A DNA stretch of 64,000 nucleotides from Sphingobacterium arenae (GTDB lineage Bacteria; Bacteroidota; Bacteroidia; Sphingobacteriales; Sphingobacteriaceae). Shown piece after piece: positions 9,737 through 19,200 of this stretch. A program made the translations under genes and the position numbers. Numbering within the stretch: position 1 is the first letter of the stretch; the number at the start of each line of letters is the position of its first letter. Below the pieces are notes generated by a model. It searched no databases and was not told the origin of the DNA. It was given only the letters and a program-made list of their open reading frames with translations. The stretch is from positions 939,922 to 1,003,921 of the forward strand of contig NZ_JACNYK010000001.1 in assembly GCF_014692505.1 (NCBI RefSeq), in the 5' to 3' direction.

Positions 9737-11845
9737 GTGAAAGAATACAAACATGTAAACTATCTATGGGACGAACAAAAAGCAAAATCACTAGAAGGTG
9801 ATGAAGTTGCTTTATTGTTATATCGCTCCAATTTGTTGGGGTCAGATTTGCGCATTACAAATTATGGCGGTGGAAATACATCGTGTAAAACAATTGATAA
9901 AGATCCATTGACGGGTGAAGAGGTGGAAGTGATGTGGATCAAAGGATCTGGTGGTGATATCGGTACACTGAAGAAGTCGGGCTTGGCGGCGTTATATGTA
10001 GAGCGCCTGCGCAACTTGGAGAATGTATACCGTGGTATTGAACACGAAGATGAAATGGTGGAATTGTTCAACCACTGTATCTTTGATTTGGCTTCAAAAG
10101 CTCCGTCGATTGATACGCCGTTACATGGTTTCCTCCCGTTCAAACATATTGACCACTTGCATCCAGATGCTGCCATTGCGATTGCGGCAGCGAAAGATGG
10201 AAAAAAAATTACGCAAGAGCTTTTTAACGGTACGATCGGATGGGTGGAATGGCAGAAGCCAGGATTTGATCTTGGATTGCAATTGCGAGCTTGTCTGGAA
10301 GAAAATCCAGGTATTCGTGGAATTATGTTGGGGTCGCATGGGCTATTTACATGGGGGGATACGGCCTATGAAAGCTATGTGAATTCATTAGATGTTATCG
10401 AAACCTGTGCGGAGTATTTAGCACAGAACTATGGTAAGACAAGACCCGTGTTTGGTGGTCAAAAAGTAGACAGTCTACCGGCTGATGCACGGAAGGAACA
10501 AGCAGCTGCGCTAGCCCCGATTTTGAGAGGTTTCTGTTCGAGCGAACGCCATATGATCGGTCATTTTACGGATGATGAAAAAGTGCTCGAATATATCAAT
10601 TCAAACGATTTGGAGCGTCTAGCTCCGTTAGGGACGAGCTGTCCGGATCACTTTTTACGGACAAAAATACAACCCCTTATCTTAAACTTAGATAAAGGTG
10701 CAGATTTGAGCGATGTAGAAGCTGTGAAGGCGCAATTAGTACCCCTTTTCGAAGACTACCGGGCGATGTATACCGAGTATTACGAGACTTGTAAGCACCC
10801 AAATAGTCCGGCTATTCGCGATCGGAACCCAGTTATTATCTTGTATCCAGGTGTAGGTATGTTTGCCTTTGCAAAAGATAAGCAAACGGCACGGGTAGCA
10901 GCGGAATTCTACATCAACGCGATCAATGTGATGAAAGGATCTGAAGCTGTCAGTGAATATACGTCATTACCTAGACAAGAAGCCTTTAATATCGAGTATT
11001 GGTTGTTAGAAGAAGCGAAACTTCAGCGGATGCCGAAGCCGAAAGCACTATCTGGTAGAATCGCATTGGTTACTGGAAGTGCCGGGGGGATTGGTAAAGC
11101 GATAGCGAAGAAATTTGCGCAGGAAGGCGCTGTTGTATTGTTGAACGACTTGAACGCTGAACGTCTTGCGGGTGCGGAACAAGAATTTATCGAACTATTT
11201 GGCAAAGATGCCGTAGCAACGGCTATATTAGATGTGACCAACCAAGAGCAAATAGAAGAAGCATTGAAGAAAGCTGCATTAGCTTTTGGTGGTATAGATA
11301 TTATCGTAAACAACGCGGGCTTGTCGATTTCTAAATCCATTGAAGACCATACGCAAAAAGATTGGAACTTACTATATGACGTTTTGGTGAAGGGACAGTT
11401 CCTCGTGACCCAAGGAGCAACACACGTATTGAAAGCGCAACATATTGGTGGTGATATTGTCAATATCGTGAGTAAGAATGCCCTAGTAAGTGGTCCTAAC
11501 AATGCGGGCTACGGTAGTGCGAAAGCCGCGCAACTTCACCTTAGCCGTTTGAATGCTGCGGAATTGGGCGCAGCTCGGATTCGTGTCAATGTGGTAAATC
11601 CGGATGCGGTAATTTCCGATAGTAATATTTGGGCTGGTGGATGGGCCGAAGGTCGTGCCAAAGCTTATGGTATTACGGTAGAGGAATTGCCAGCTTATTA
11701 CGCGAAGCGTACACTGCTAAACGAAATTATTTTACCGGATGATATCGCAAATGCATGCTTTGCATTTGTTGGTGGAAATCTAAATAAATCGACCGGAAAC
11801 GTACTAAACGTAGATGGTGGCGTTGCCATGGCCTTCGTACGTTAG
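9737..11845 (+). CDS. rhaEW: Bifunctional L-rhamnulose-1-phosphate aldolase / L-lactaldehyde dehydrogenase
   Basis: A 702-residue cytoplasmic fusion. The N-terminal part (about 1-420) is a class II aldolase, with metal-type histidines in TPLHGFLPFKHIDHLHPDA and GSHGLFTWG. The C-terminal part (about 435-702) is a short-chain dehydrogenase with the nucleotide-binding VTGSAGGIGKAIA near residue 443, NNAG, and the YGSAK active-site Tyr/Lys. It splits rhamnulose-1-phosphate into DHAP and L-lactaldehyde and oxidises the latter. The fused form is the one known from Bacillus (YuxG) and many Bacteroidota. The start is a GTG at 9737, the only in-frame start that gives the usual N-terminus, 23 bp after rhaT. 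Very confident. Confidence 0.94.
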   Translation: MKEYKHVNYLWDEQKAKSLEGDEVALLLYRSNLLGSDLRITNYGGGNTSCKTIDKDPLTGEEVEVMWIKGSGGDIGTLKKSGLAALYVERLRNLENVYRGIEHEDEMVELFNHCIFDLASKAPSIDTPLHGFLPFKHIDHLHPDAAIAIAAAKDGKKITQELFNGTIGWVEWQKPGFDLGLQLRACLEENPGIRGIMLGSHGLFTWGDTAYESYVNSLDVIETCAEYLAQNYGKTRPVFGGQKVDSLPADARKEQAAALAPILRGFCSSERHMIGHFTDDEKVLEYINSNDLERLAPLGTSCPDHFLRTKIQPLILNLDKGADLSDVEAVKAQLVPLFEDYRAMYTEYYETCKHPNSPAIRDRNPVIILYPGVGMFAFAKDKQTARVAAEFYINAINVMKGSEAVSEYTSLPRQEAFNIEYWLLEEAKLQRMPKPKALSGRIALVTGSAGGIGKAIAKKFAQEGAVVLLNDLNAERLAGAEQEFIELFGKDAVATAILDVTNQEQIEEALKKAALAFGGIDIIVNNAGLSISKSIEDHTQKDWNLLYDVLVKGQFLVTQGATHVLKAQHIGGDIVNIVSKNALVSGPNNAGYGSAKAAQLHLSRLNAAELGAARIRVNVVNPDAVISDSNIWAGGWAEGRAKAYGITVEELPAYYAKRTLLNEIILPDDIANACFAFVGGNLNKSTGNVLNVDGGVAMAFVR

Positions 11846-11868
11846 TTTTTTTACTTAAATTTAAACAG

Positions 11869-13143
11869 ATGAAGCTAGATAATCAAACGATAGAACAACA
11901 TAATCGTGAATTCGTGGAGAAGCACCAACGTGCTTTCTCCTACACGACCGAAAACATCGCGAATGCCGAAGAAATAATGGATAAGTTGCAACAATTCAAT
12001 ATTGCTATTCCAAGTTGGGCATTGGGTACCGGTGGAACTCGTTTTGGCCGCTTTTCGGGTAAGGGTGAGCCAGGAACGTTAGAGCAGAAGATTGAAGATG
12101 TTGGATTATTGCACGCACTGAACCGTTCTAGCGGGGCTATTTCACTCCATATTCCATGGGATATTCCGCAAGATGCCGAAAAGATAAAAGCACTTGCAGC
12201 TTCCCACGGTTTGGGTTTTGATGCAGTAAACTCCAATACGTTTCAAGATCAGCCTGGCCAAGAGCACAGTTACAAGTTTGGCTCTTTGCACCATGTTGAT
12301 CCAAAAGTTCGTAAACAAGCGGTCGATCATAATATCGAAGTGATCAAACATGGTATAGCATTAGGATCAAAAGCATTGACCGTTTGGTTGGCTGACGGTT
12401 CTTCCTTTCCGGGCCAGCTCAATTTTCGCGAGGCTTTCCAAAATACGTTAGAAAGTTTGAAAGAGATTTATAAACATTTACCAGAAGATTGGAAAATGTT
12501 TGTCGAATACAAAGCCTTTGAACCAAACTTCTATTCGACAACGATAGCAGACTGGGGACAATCGCTGTTACTCGCTAGCAAATTGGGCGATAAAGCCTAT
12601 ACTTTAGTGGATTTGGGACATCATTTGCCGAATGCGAATATTGAGCAGATCGTTTCTTTATTGCTGATGGAAGGTAAGTTGGGTGGTTTCCATTTCAACG
12701 ACAGTAAATATGCAGACGATGACTTAACGGCAGGAAGTATCAAGCCGTATCAGTTATTCCTAATTTTTAGTGAACTGGTCGATGGAATGGACGCACGAGG
12801 AATCGACCATGCGACAGGCCTGGGATGGATGATTGATGCATCACACAACTTAAAAGATCCATTAGTAGACCTATTGCAATCGGTAGAAGCGATTAAGATT
12901 GCTTATGCACAGGCGCTGTTAGTGGATCGCAAAGCGTTAAAAGAAGCCCAACAACAAAATGACGTTGTGCGTGCACAAGAGATTTTGCAAGATGTATTCC
13001 GTACGGACGTACGGTCATTGGTTGCCGAGGCGCGCTTGCGCCAAGGAGGTGCCTTAAACCCTGTAACGTTGTTTAACGAATTAGGTATCAGAAATAGCCT
13101 AATCGAAGAACGCGGCAGCAATACCGTAGCGACGGGATTGTAG
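11869..13143 (+). CDS. rhaI: L-rhamnose isomerase (RhaI type)
   Basis: A 424-residue TIM-barrel isomerase of the Pseudomonas stutzeri/Bacteroidota RhaI group rather than the E. coli RhaA group. Visible blocks include IPSWALGTGGTRFGRF, VEYKAFEPNFYST (metal-binding Glu), LVDLGHHLP (Asp/His) and GGFHFNDSKYADDD (His/Asp metal ligands). It converts L-rhamnose to L-rhamnulose in the cytoplasm. It is the third gene of the rhamnose operon, 23 bp after rhaEW. A hairpin follows 31 bp after its stop, before the kinase gene, and may lower kinase expression or protect the transcript. Family and role are clear from both motifs and context. Confidence 0.94.
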   Translation: MKLDNQTIEQHNREFVEKHQRAFSYTTENIANAEEIMDKLQQFNIAIPSWALGTGGTRFGRFSGKGEPGTLEQKIEDVGLLHALNRSSGAISLHIPWDIPQDAEKIKALAASHGLGFDAVNSNTFQDQPGQEHSYKFGSLHHVDPKVRKQAVDHNIEVIKHGIALGSKALTVWLADGSSFPGQLNFREAFQNTLESLKEIYKHLPEDWKMFVEYKAFEPNFYSTTIADWGQSLLLASKLGDKAYTLVDLGHHLPNANIEQIVSLLLMEGKLGGFHFNDSKYADDDLTAGSIKPYQLFLIFSELVDGMDARGIDHATGLGWMIDASHNLKDPLVDLLQSVEAIKIAYAQALLVDRKALKEAQQQNDVVRAQEILQDVFRTDVRSLVAEARLRQGGALNPVTLFNELGIRNSLIEERGSNTVATGL

Positions 13144-13173
13144 CCACAAAGAGTAAGACACAATTTTTTCAAT

Positions 13174-13200
13174 TGATCCGCCTTATTGGCGGATCATTTT
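13174..13200 (+). terminator. Hairpin between rhaI and the kinase gene
   Basis: TGATCCGCC (13174-13182) pairs perfectly with GGCGGATCA (13188-13196) around a 5-base loop, followed by TTTTT. It looks like an intrinsic terminator or attenuating hairpin inside the rhamnose operon. The kinase 27 bp further on has no obvious promoter of its own, so leaky termination is likely. Confidence 0.65.
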
Positions 13201-13222
13201 TAGCTAATTTTAAATTTTCAAA

Positions 13223-14569
13223 ATGCGTACACCAGTTGTCGCTATTTTCGATGTAGGGAAGACGAACAAAAAATTGTTTTTGTTTGATGAGCGTTATAAT
13301 ATTGTTTTTGAACGCTCAGCTCGGTTTTTGGAGACTGTAGACGAAGATGGAGACCCATGTGAAAATCTCGAAAGTTTACGTCTCTCCGTATTCGACTCGC
13401 TTCATGAAGTTTTTCGTTTGGACGAGTTTGATATCAAAGCGATCAACTTCACTTCGTATGGTGCCAGTTTTGTCTATTTAGATGAAAGCGGGCGACCATT
13501 GACCCCTTTGTATAATTATCTCAAAACCTATCCGAAAGCTTTAGAAGATCAATTGTACCATAACTATGGTGGAGTAGAAGACTTCTCGTTAAAGACAGCA
13601 TCGCCAGCGTTGGGCAGCTTGAACTCGGGACTTCAGGTATATCGTTTGCAACAGGAAAAGCCGGAAGTATACGAAAAAATGAAATATGCGGTACATCTAC
13701 CACAATACCTTAGTTTTTTAGTTTCCGGACAGATATATTCGGATATGACCAGTATCGGCTGTCATACTGCATTATGGGATTTTGATAAGAATGATTATCA
13801 CCAATGGGTGAAAGATACAGGCATCGAACAGAAACTAGCACCCGTTGTCAAAGGAGAAGAAGTGTTTTCGGCTGCTTTTCCAGGAAGCACTTATAAGGTG
13901 GGTGTAGGGCTGCATGATAGCTCTTCGGCATTAATTCCGTACCTGCTAAATTTCCATGAACCTTTTATTCTGATTTCTACGGGCACTTGGTGTATTTCAC
14001 TAAATCCGTTTAATGACGAGGGATTAACCAAAGAGCAGTTAGAAAAAGATTGTCTGTTTTACATGACCTACGCCGGTACGCCGGTGAAAGCCTCTCGTTT
14101 GTTTGCTGGTTATGAGCATGACGTGCAGACAAAACGTATTGCGGAGCACTTTCAGGTAACGACGGGCCGCTTTAAGCAAATTGAAATTGATTGGTCATTA
14201 ATAGATAAACTTAGTGTAGGGAAGGAAATTCCATCTAGTCTGGATGCTTTTGGACAAGTTGATTTGGATAACTTTGAGGATTACGTAGAGGCGTACCATG
14301 CATTTATGCTATACCTCGTCGAAGCACAAGTGGCTTCTACCCGTCTTATATTAGCAGAAAAGAGGATCAAACGGATTTTCGTAGATGGTGGTTTTAGTAA
14401 GAATAATATCTTTATGAACTTACTGGCCAGAACGTTCGGTAATATCGAGTTATATGCCGCATCGATGGCGCAGGCTACGGCTATCGGCGCTGCCTTAGTG
14501 ATTCATGACCAATGGAATAGACAATCCGTTCCGAGCGACATTATCGAATTACGCTATTATCGCGCGTAG
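13223..14569 (+). CDS. rhaB: FGGY-family kinase, probable L-rhamnulokinase
   Basis: A 448-residue cytoplasmic sugar kinase. The N-terminal phosphate-binding block is IFDVGKTNKKLFLF, where most FGGY kinases have DxGTxS. The second domain has GLHDSSSALIPYL, STGTWCISLNPF and the ATP-binding FVDGGFSKNNIFMNLLA. The sequence is divergent from E. coli RhaB, so the symbol is given by role: it is the only kinase next to rhaT, rhaEW and rhaI, and a rhamnulokinase is needed to feed RhaEW. It would phosphorylate L-rhamnulose at O1. It is separated from rhaI by 79 bp containing a hairpin. An activity on a related ketose such as fuculose cannot be excluded. Confidence 0.82.
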   Translation: MRTPVVAIFDVGKTNKKLFLFDERYNIVFERSARFLETVDEDGDPCENLESLRLSVFDSLHEVFRLDEFDIKAINFTSYGASFVYLDESGRPLTPLYNYLKTYPKALEDQLYHNYGGVEDFSLKTASPALGSLNSGLQVYRLQQEKPEVYEKMKYAVHLPQYLSFLVSGQIYSDMTSIGCHTALWDFDKNDYHQWVKDTGIEQKLAPVVKGEEVFSAAFPGSTYKVGVGLHDSSSALIPYLLNFHEPFILISTGTWCISLNPFNDEGLTKEQLEKDCLFYMTYAGTPVKASRLFAGYEHDVQTKRIAEHFQVTTGRFKQIEIDWSLIDKLSVGKEIPSSLDAFGQVDLDNFEDYVEAYHAFMLYLVEAQVASTRLILAEKRIKRIFVDGGFSKNNIFMNLLARTFGNIELYAASMAQATAIGAALVIHDQWNRQSVPSDIIELRYYRA

Positions 14570-14601
14570 ATCAAGACTTTTATTATACAGTGTTTATTTT
14601 A

Positions 14602-14637
14602 AAAGCGTGTAGATGTAAAGTCTACGCGCTTTTTTTC
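14602..14637. terminator. Bidirectional terminator between convergent kinase and GH28 genes
   Basis: AAAGCGTGTAGA (14602-14613) pairs with TCTACGCGCTTT (14621-14632) around a 7-base loop, with one mismatch. A T-run follows on the plus strand, and the A-run at the other side gives a U-run on the minus strand. It would stop both the kinase transcript and the minus-strand GH28 transcript. Confidence 0.8.
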
Positions 14638-14706
14638 TGAAAGTCTCTGTTTTCAAAAGACATCAAGAGCCTTTATGCTGTTGATGATTCAAGTGACCAT
14701 GAAGTT

Positions 14707-16143
14707 TTATAACGAGATGCCGGTTGTATGCTCTTTTGCTATCGTCGAACCATCTTCACTTACAAGGTTGAAATCTTGTATATCCCAGTTTTTACTGTAA
14801 CGGATTTTGCCAGCTTCTTTGGCTTCGATAGATACACGCTGCAGGGTGATACCTTCTACCCAAGAGGAAGGAAGCCCCTCTACGTTGATGGCTCTGCTAG
14901 CTCCCTTGATATGTACATTACGCATCGTGATGTCCCGAAAAGTTGGGATGCCCCGCTCAGCAGGTTCCACGGGTTGTAACAACTTTTTCCAATGTATTGG
15001 GATTTTTTCATAATCATATCCTTCCGGCAGTGTAGAATAGCTGTACGTCGGATTCCAGTTCATGTTTATCTGCAAGGCAACGCCTACACTGTCCATTTTG
15101 ACATTTTCCAGTACGATATGTTCTACCGTCCCGCCACGGGTTATTGCCGACTTGATATTCAGACAGTTTTTGGTGCCCGAACCTTGGATATTGGAGGCAT
15201 AAACATGGCGGATACTGCCAGAGGTTTCGCTACCCAAGGTGAGTAATCCACCTCCACGACGGGCAAAGCAATCCCGAATAACAATGTATTCAGCCGGTCT
15301 GTTTACACGTAAACCGTCAGCATCACGACCTGCTTTGATACAAAAATTATCATCGTTGCAATCAATATCCGTGTTCTGCACTAAAATCCAGGACGAGGAG
15401 TCAATATCGATGCCATCCGTACTTGGTCCATGGCCGTCCACGTTGTTATTGATCGTTAAACCATCCACAGTGACATAGGAGGAATATAAAATCTGTACCG
15501 TCCAAAAGCCTGCTTGTTGTATTTCCAGATCTTTTAAGGTTATATTTTTTGCATCTGATACGAGGATGGTACGTGGACGGCGTGCGTCGTAATCTACAAT
15601 CCAGCGTAAACCTTTCGGTTCGTATTCTTCTGTTCTCATCCGCCAATATTGCTCCCAAAAGGGTTTGCCCTGTGCATGAATGAGTCCTCTCCCGCTAATA
15701 ACGGCATTCTCCTGATGGAGGATATTAATTAACGCTGCCGGCCATTCCATCTCAATACCAGCTACACGTGTATCAATTACCTTATAATCGTCGATGTCTT
15801 GGCTTCCTAGTAACGTAACACCACTGTCTATACGCAGGTGGACATTACTTTTTACAAATATAGAACCGGTAAGATAAGCGCCTGACTGAAAGCGAACGAG
15901 ACCGCCTCCTTCTTTGGCACAGGCATCGATAGCCGATTGAATAGCATTTGTGTTTAATGTTATGCCGTCGTTTTTAGCCCCATAATCGTTAACGATAAAT
16001 TCTTTGATTTTTGTCGGTTGTGATTGCGCGCCGACTTTGGTACGCCAGTCTTCCGTAAGGGGTTTTTCTTGGCAACAAACTCGCGAAAGAGAAAGGCAGA
16101 TAGCCAAAAAGGATAAAAAAATAAGATGCGCAGGTTTCATCAT
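14707..16143 (-). CDS. GH28 family polygalacturonase/rhamnogalacturonase, secreted
   Basis: About 479 residues with a signal peptide (hydrophobic core LIFLSFLAICLSLS). The GH28 right-handed beta-helix signatures are STDGIDIDSS, CNDDNFCIKAG with the paired aspartates, and TLGSETSGSIRHVY where classical polygalacturonases have the GHG motif. Loss of GHG with retained aspartates is typical of the rhamnogalacturonase and exo-acting branches, so release of galacturonate from RG-I oligosaccharides fits. The start is set at the ATG at 16143 (ATG 16140 also possible); an upstream TTG at 16155 would lie at or before the predicted transcription start. The gene has its own operator inside the end of the upstream HTCS gene. 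Confidence 0.85.
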   Translation of the reverse strand: MMKPAHLIFLSFLAICLSLSRVCCQEKPLTEDWRTKVGAQSQPTKIKEFIVNDYGAKNDGITLNTNAIQSAIDACAKEGGGLVRFQSGAYLTGSIFVKSNVHLRIDSGVTLLGSQDIDDYKVIDTRVAGIEMEWPAALINILHQENAVISGRGLIHAQGKPFWEQYWRMRTEEYEPKGLRWIVDYDARRPRTILVSDAKNITLKDLEIQQAGFWTVQILYSSYVTVDGLTINNNVDGHGPSTDGIDIDSSSWILVQNTDIDCNDDNFCIKAGRDADGLRVNRPAEYIVIRDCFARRGGGLLTLGSETSGSIRHVYASNIQGSGTKNCLNIKSAITRGGTVEHIVLENVKMDSVGVALQINMNWNPTYSYSTLPEGYDYEKIPIHWKKLLQPVEPAERGIPTFRDITMRNVHIKGASRAINVEGLPSSWVEGITLQRVSIEAKEAGKIRYSKNWDIQDFNLVSEDGSTIAKEHTTGISL

Positions 16144-16167
16144 AACGATATACAATAAGTTGACCCT

Positions 16168-16212
16168 GCAATTTATAGGATTATTTGTGTAAAGGCGTTA
16201 TGTGCTGTCCTG
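16168..16212 (-). promoter_or_regulatory. Direct-repeat operator and -7 box of the minus-strand GH28
   Basis: Read on the minus strand, CAGGACAG begins at 16212 and CATAACGC at 16202. A TAAATTGC -7 box begins at 16175, again 37 bp after the first half-site starts. The operator overlaps the last codons and the TAA stop (16198-16200) of the HTCS gene. The same -7 octamer occurs at 43356. Confidence 0.65.
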
Positions 16213-19200
16213 CGATACATCAGACGAAGATGTTTGGCATTGTTTGGCATACGCACTGGGCGAACATCCGATTTTTGTTTTAAACGTTTTTCGGAAATAC
16301 TCCGGATCATTGAACCCGACCATATACGCGACTTCATTGATTTGAAATTTATTGTCTTTAAGGAGCTGTTGCGCGCGTTTTAAGCGAATCTCTTTAATTA
16401 AATCATTCATCGTGTAGCCCGTCAACGCTTTCATTTTTCGGTAAAGTTGCGCTCTGCTAAGTCCGATTGCGCGACACACGTCTTCGATTTTTAAATCAGA
16501 GTCTTGTATATGTTTATCGATATAAGCCAATACTTTTTGTAATAAGACTTCGTCAGGCGATTGTGGGGTTGTTTTTGTTGGTTCGATAGCGATAACCTGT
16601 TGTTTAAACTTTTCCTGTATATGAAAACGGGTTAGGAGCTGATTTCGTACTTTTAGCGCGAGTACAGGTAAATAGAAAGGTTTAACCATATAGTCGTCTG
16701 CTCCGGTTTCTAACCCTTCTAACTCATACTCAACCCAGGTCCGTGCAGTCAGTAGAATAACGGGAATATGACGGAGCAATACATCCGATTTTACTTGACG
16801 GGTAAAAGATATACCGTCGATTTTGGGCATCATGACATCACTGATAATCAAATCAGGTACATGTTTTCGTGCTAGTGTTAATCCCTGTTCACCATTTGAC
16901 GCTTCGAGTATATGGTAGCTACTGCGGAAGAATTGAGCCAGATAGCTCCGCATTTGATCGTTGTCCTCTACTAAAAGCAAGGTGCACTGTCGTGGAAGCG
17001 AAGGGAGCTCTTCGGGGATCTCGGCAGGCGAGACATTTGTCGACGAAACAGGGGTATCTTGTAGCGTTTCCAACTCGTCGTAGGGTCCTGCGACCTTTGG
17101 TGTCTGCGGTAATACAATGCGAAATAAGGTCAGCTTATTCCGTTTCGTATTCGTACGGCTTTCCACTGTCAGTTTTCCGCCGTGCATTTCGATGAGCGTC
17201 TTGCTATAACTCAGGCCAAGGCCGGTGCCGCCCGGTACGGTAGATTTACCTTGCAGAAAAGGTTTAAAAATACGGTCGAGATCTTCCGGCGAAATACCTT
17301 TTCCATTGTCGATGACGTCTATGTATAAATGCGCTTCCTGTTGCTGGATACGAACTTTGATCATACCGCCGCTGTCTGTGAACTTAAGCGCATTCGATAA
17401 TAGATTGTACAAGACTTTCTCTATTTTATCCGCATCTAATGTCACATAAATGGCCGGTTTCGATGACGCGAGTTTAAGATGTATCTTCTTCTGGCGAGCT
17501 TGTTGCGTAAAAGAGTCAACAACCTGCTGTATCAGGGAGATTAATTCCGTTTGCTCCATATGGAGTTCTTCATTCCCCGTCTCAAAACGTCGTATATCTA
17601 ATAATTGATTTACGGTTTTTAAAAGATGTTGGCCATTGTTTTCCATCGTTTTAAGTTGCTCTTGTACCCGTAAATCTTGTCCTCCCCATGTTTTCAACTG
17701 TTGTATAGGTGAGAGGATTAAGGTAAGTGGTGTTTTTATCTCATGAGAAATATTGGTGAAAAACTGAACCTTACTTTCGTGGAGCTCCCGCTCTTTTTCA
17801 TGTAGAATAGCTTCGTAATTAAGCTTTGATTTGAGCTTGGTATAGCGGGTTATGTAATAATAGAATGCGTATAGTAACAGGAGAAAAATAAGCGTATAGA
17901 GGCTATAAGCTCCTTGACTCGCCCAAAAAGCAGGAGCGACAGAGATCGACAGTTCGGTGGGTACGGTTGCCCATATCCCATCGCTATTAGAAGCTTTTAC
18001 TTTGAACGTATAGTTGCCGGGAGCAAGATTAGAGTAACTGGCAACGCGTTTATTAGCATCTCCATATATCCAGTCCTTGTCAAAACCTTCCAACATATAG
18101 GCATATTGATTGCCTGCTGGATTGACGAAGTGCAGGGCAGCAAACTCAATACTAATACTTTTATCTTCATGCGTTAGCCCTATAGAAGAACTTAGGTACA
18201 GCGGACGCTGTAATACCACCCTGTTATTTATCTGTTGATTCACTTCCACAGGTTGATTGAGAATTCGGAGTTCGGTTAGTACAACTTTCGGAGCTATTTT
18301 ATTTGTCCGGATACTATCCGGACAGAAATGGTTTATCCCCTTGTTCCCTCCAAAATAAAGTCTATTCGCACGGGTACTCCGGTACACCGCACCATCGGCA
18401 AATTCGTTGCTCTGCAAACCGTCTTGTTTTGAAAAGGTACGGATATCTAGCGTTTTTTTGTTTATTCGTGAAATACCCTGTTTATGACTAGCCCAAATAA
18501 AACCATTATCATCTTCGGTAATGCCAGCAATGGTACCCTTGGGCCACGCATCGCCAAGGAGAGAGAGTTGTTTTACTTGGTTCGTCTGCGGATCATAGCA
18601 ATCTAGACCATTCCCTGTTCCAATCCAAACTCGGTTTTCGCTATCCTCAAACATGCTGTATATTCTATTATCACTTATAGAAGTAGTCGTTGGATTGCCA
18701 TGATGCAGTGTCCGTAGAAGGGCTAGCCGACCGTCATTGGATTCTTTAAAAATAAAGACTCCTCCGCCTTCTGTTCCGGCCCATATTTGTTTTTTATAAT
18801 CAACGAAAATACTCCATACATGCTGTTGCGTAAGCACATTGCTTAGATCAAAGGTTTCTACGCTTTGGCGGTGACGATCGAACTTAGAGATACCATTCCA
18901 AGTCGCTAACCAGATATCCCCATCAGAATCTTCCGCCATACCGTACACACCGATATTCACTATCGCGGAATCTCGGATGCGTTCGATAAAACCCAAACGT
19001 GGGTTGTAACGATCTAAACCATTTTGGCTTCCAATCCAAGTATAACCTTCCGTATCACAAAAAACCTTCTTAATATAGTTATTCTGAATGGAATGCTGGG
19101 TCTGTGGATCGTGTTGGAAATGTTGATATTCTCCATTTTTTTTGACGAGTGTAACTCCCTTACTTCGTGTGCCGACCCATAGATTTCCATCTTTGTCTTC

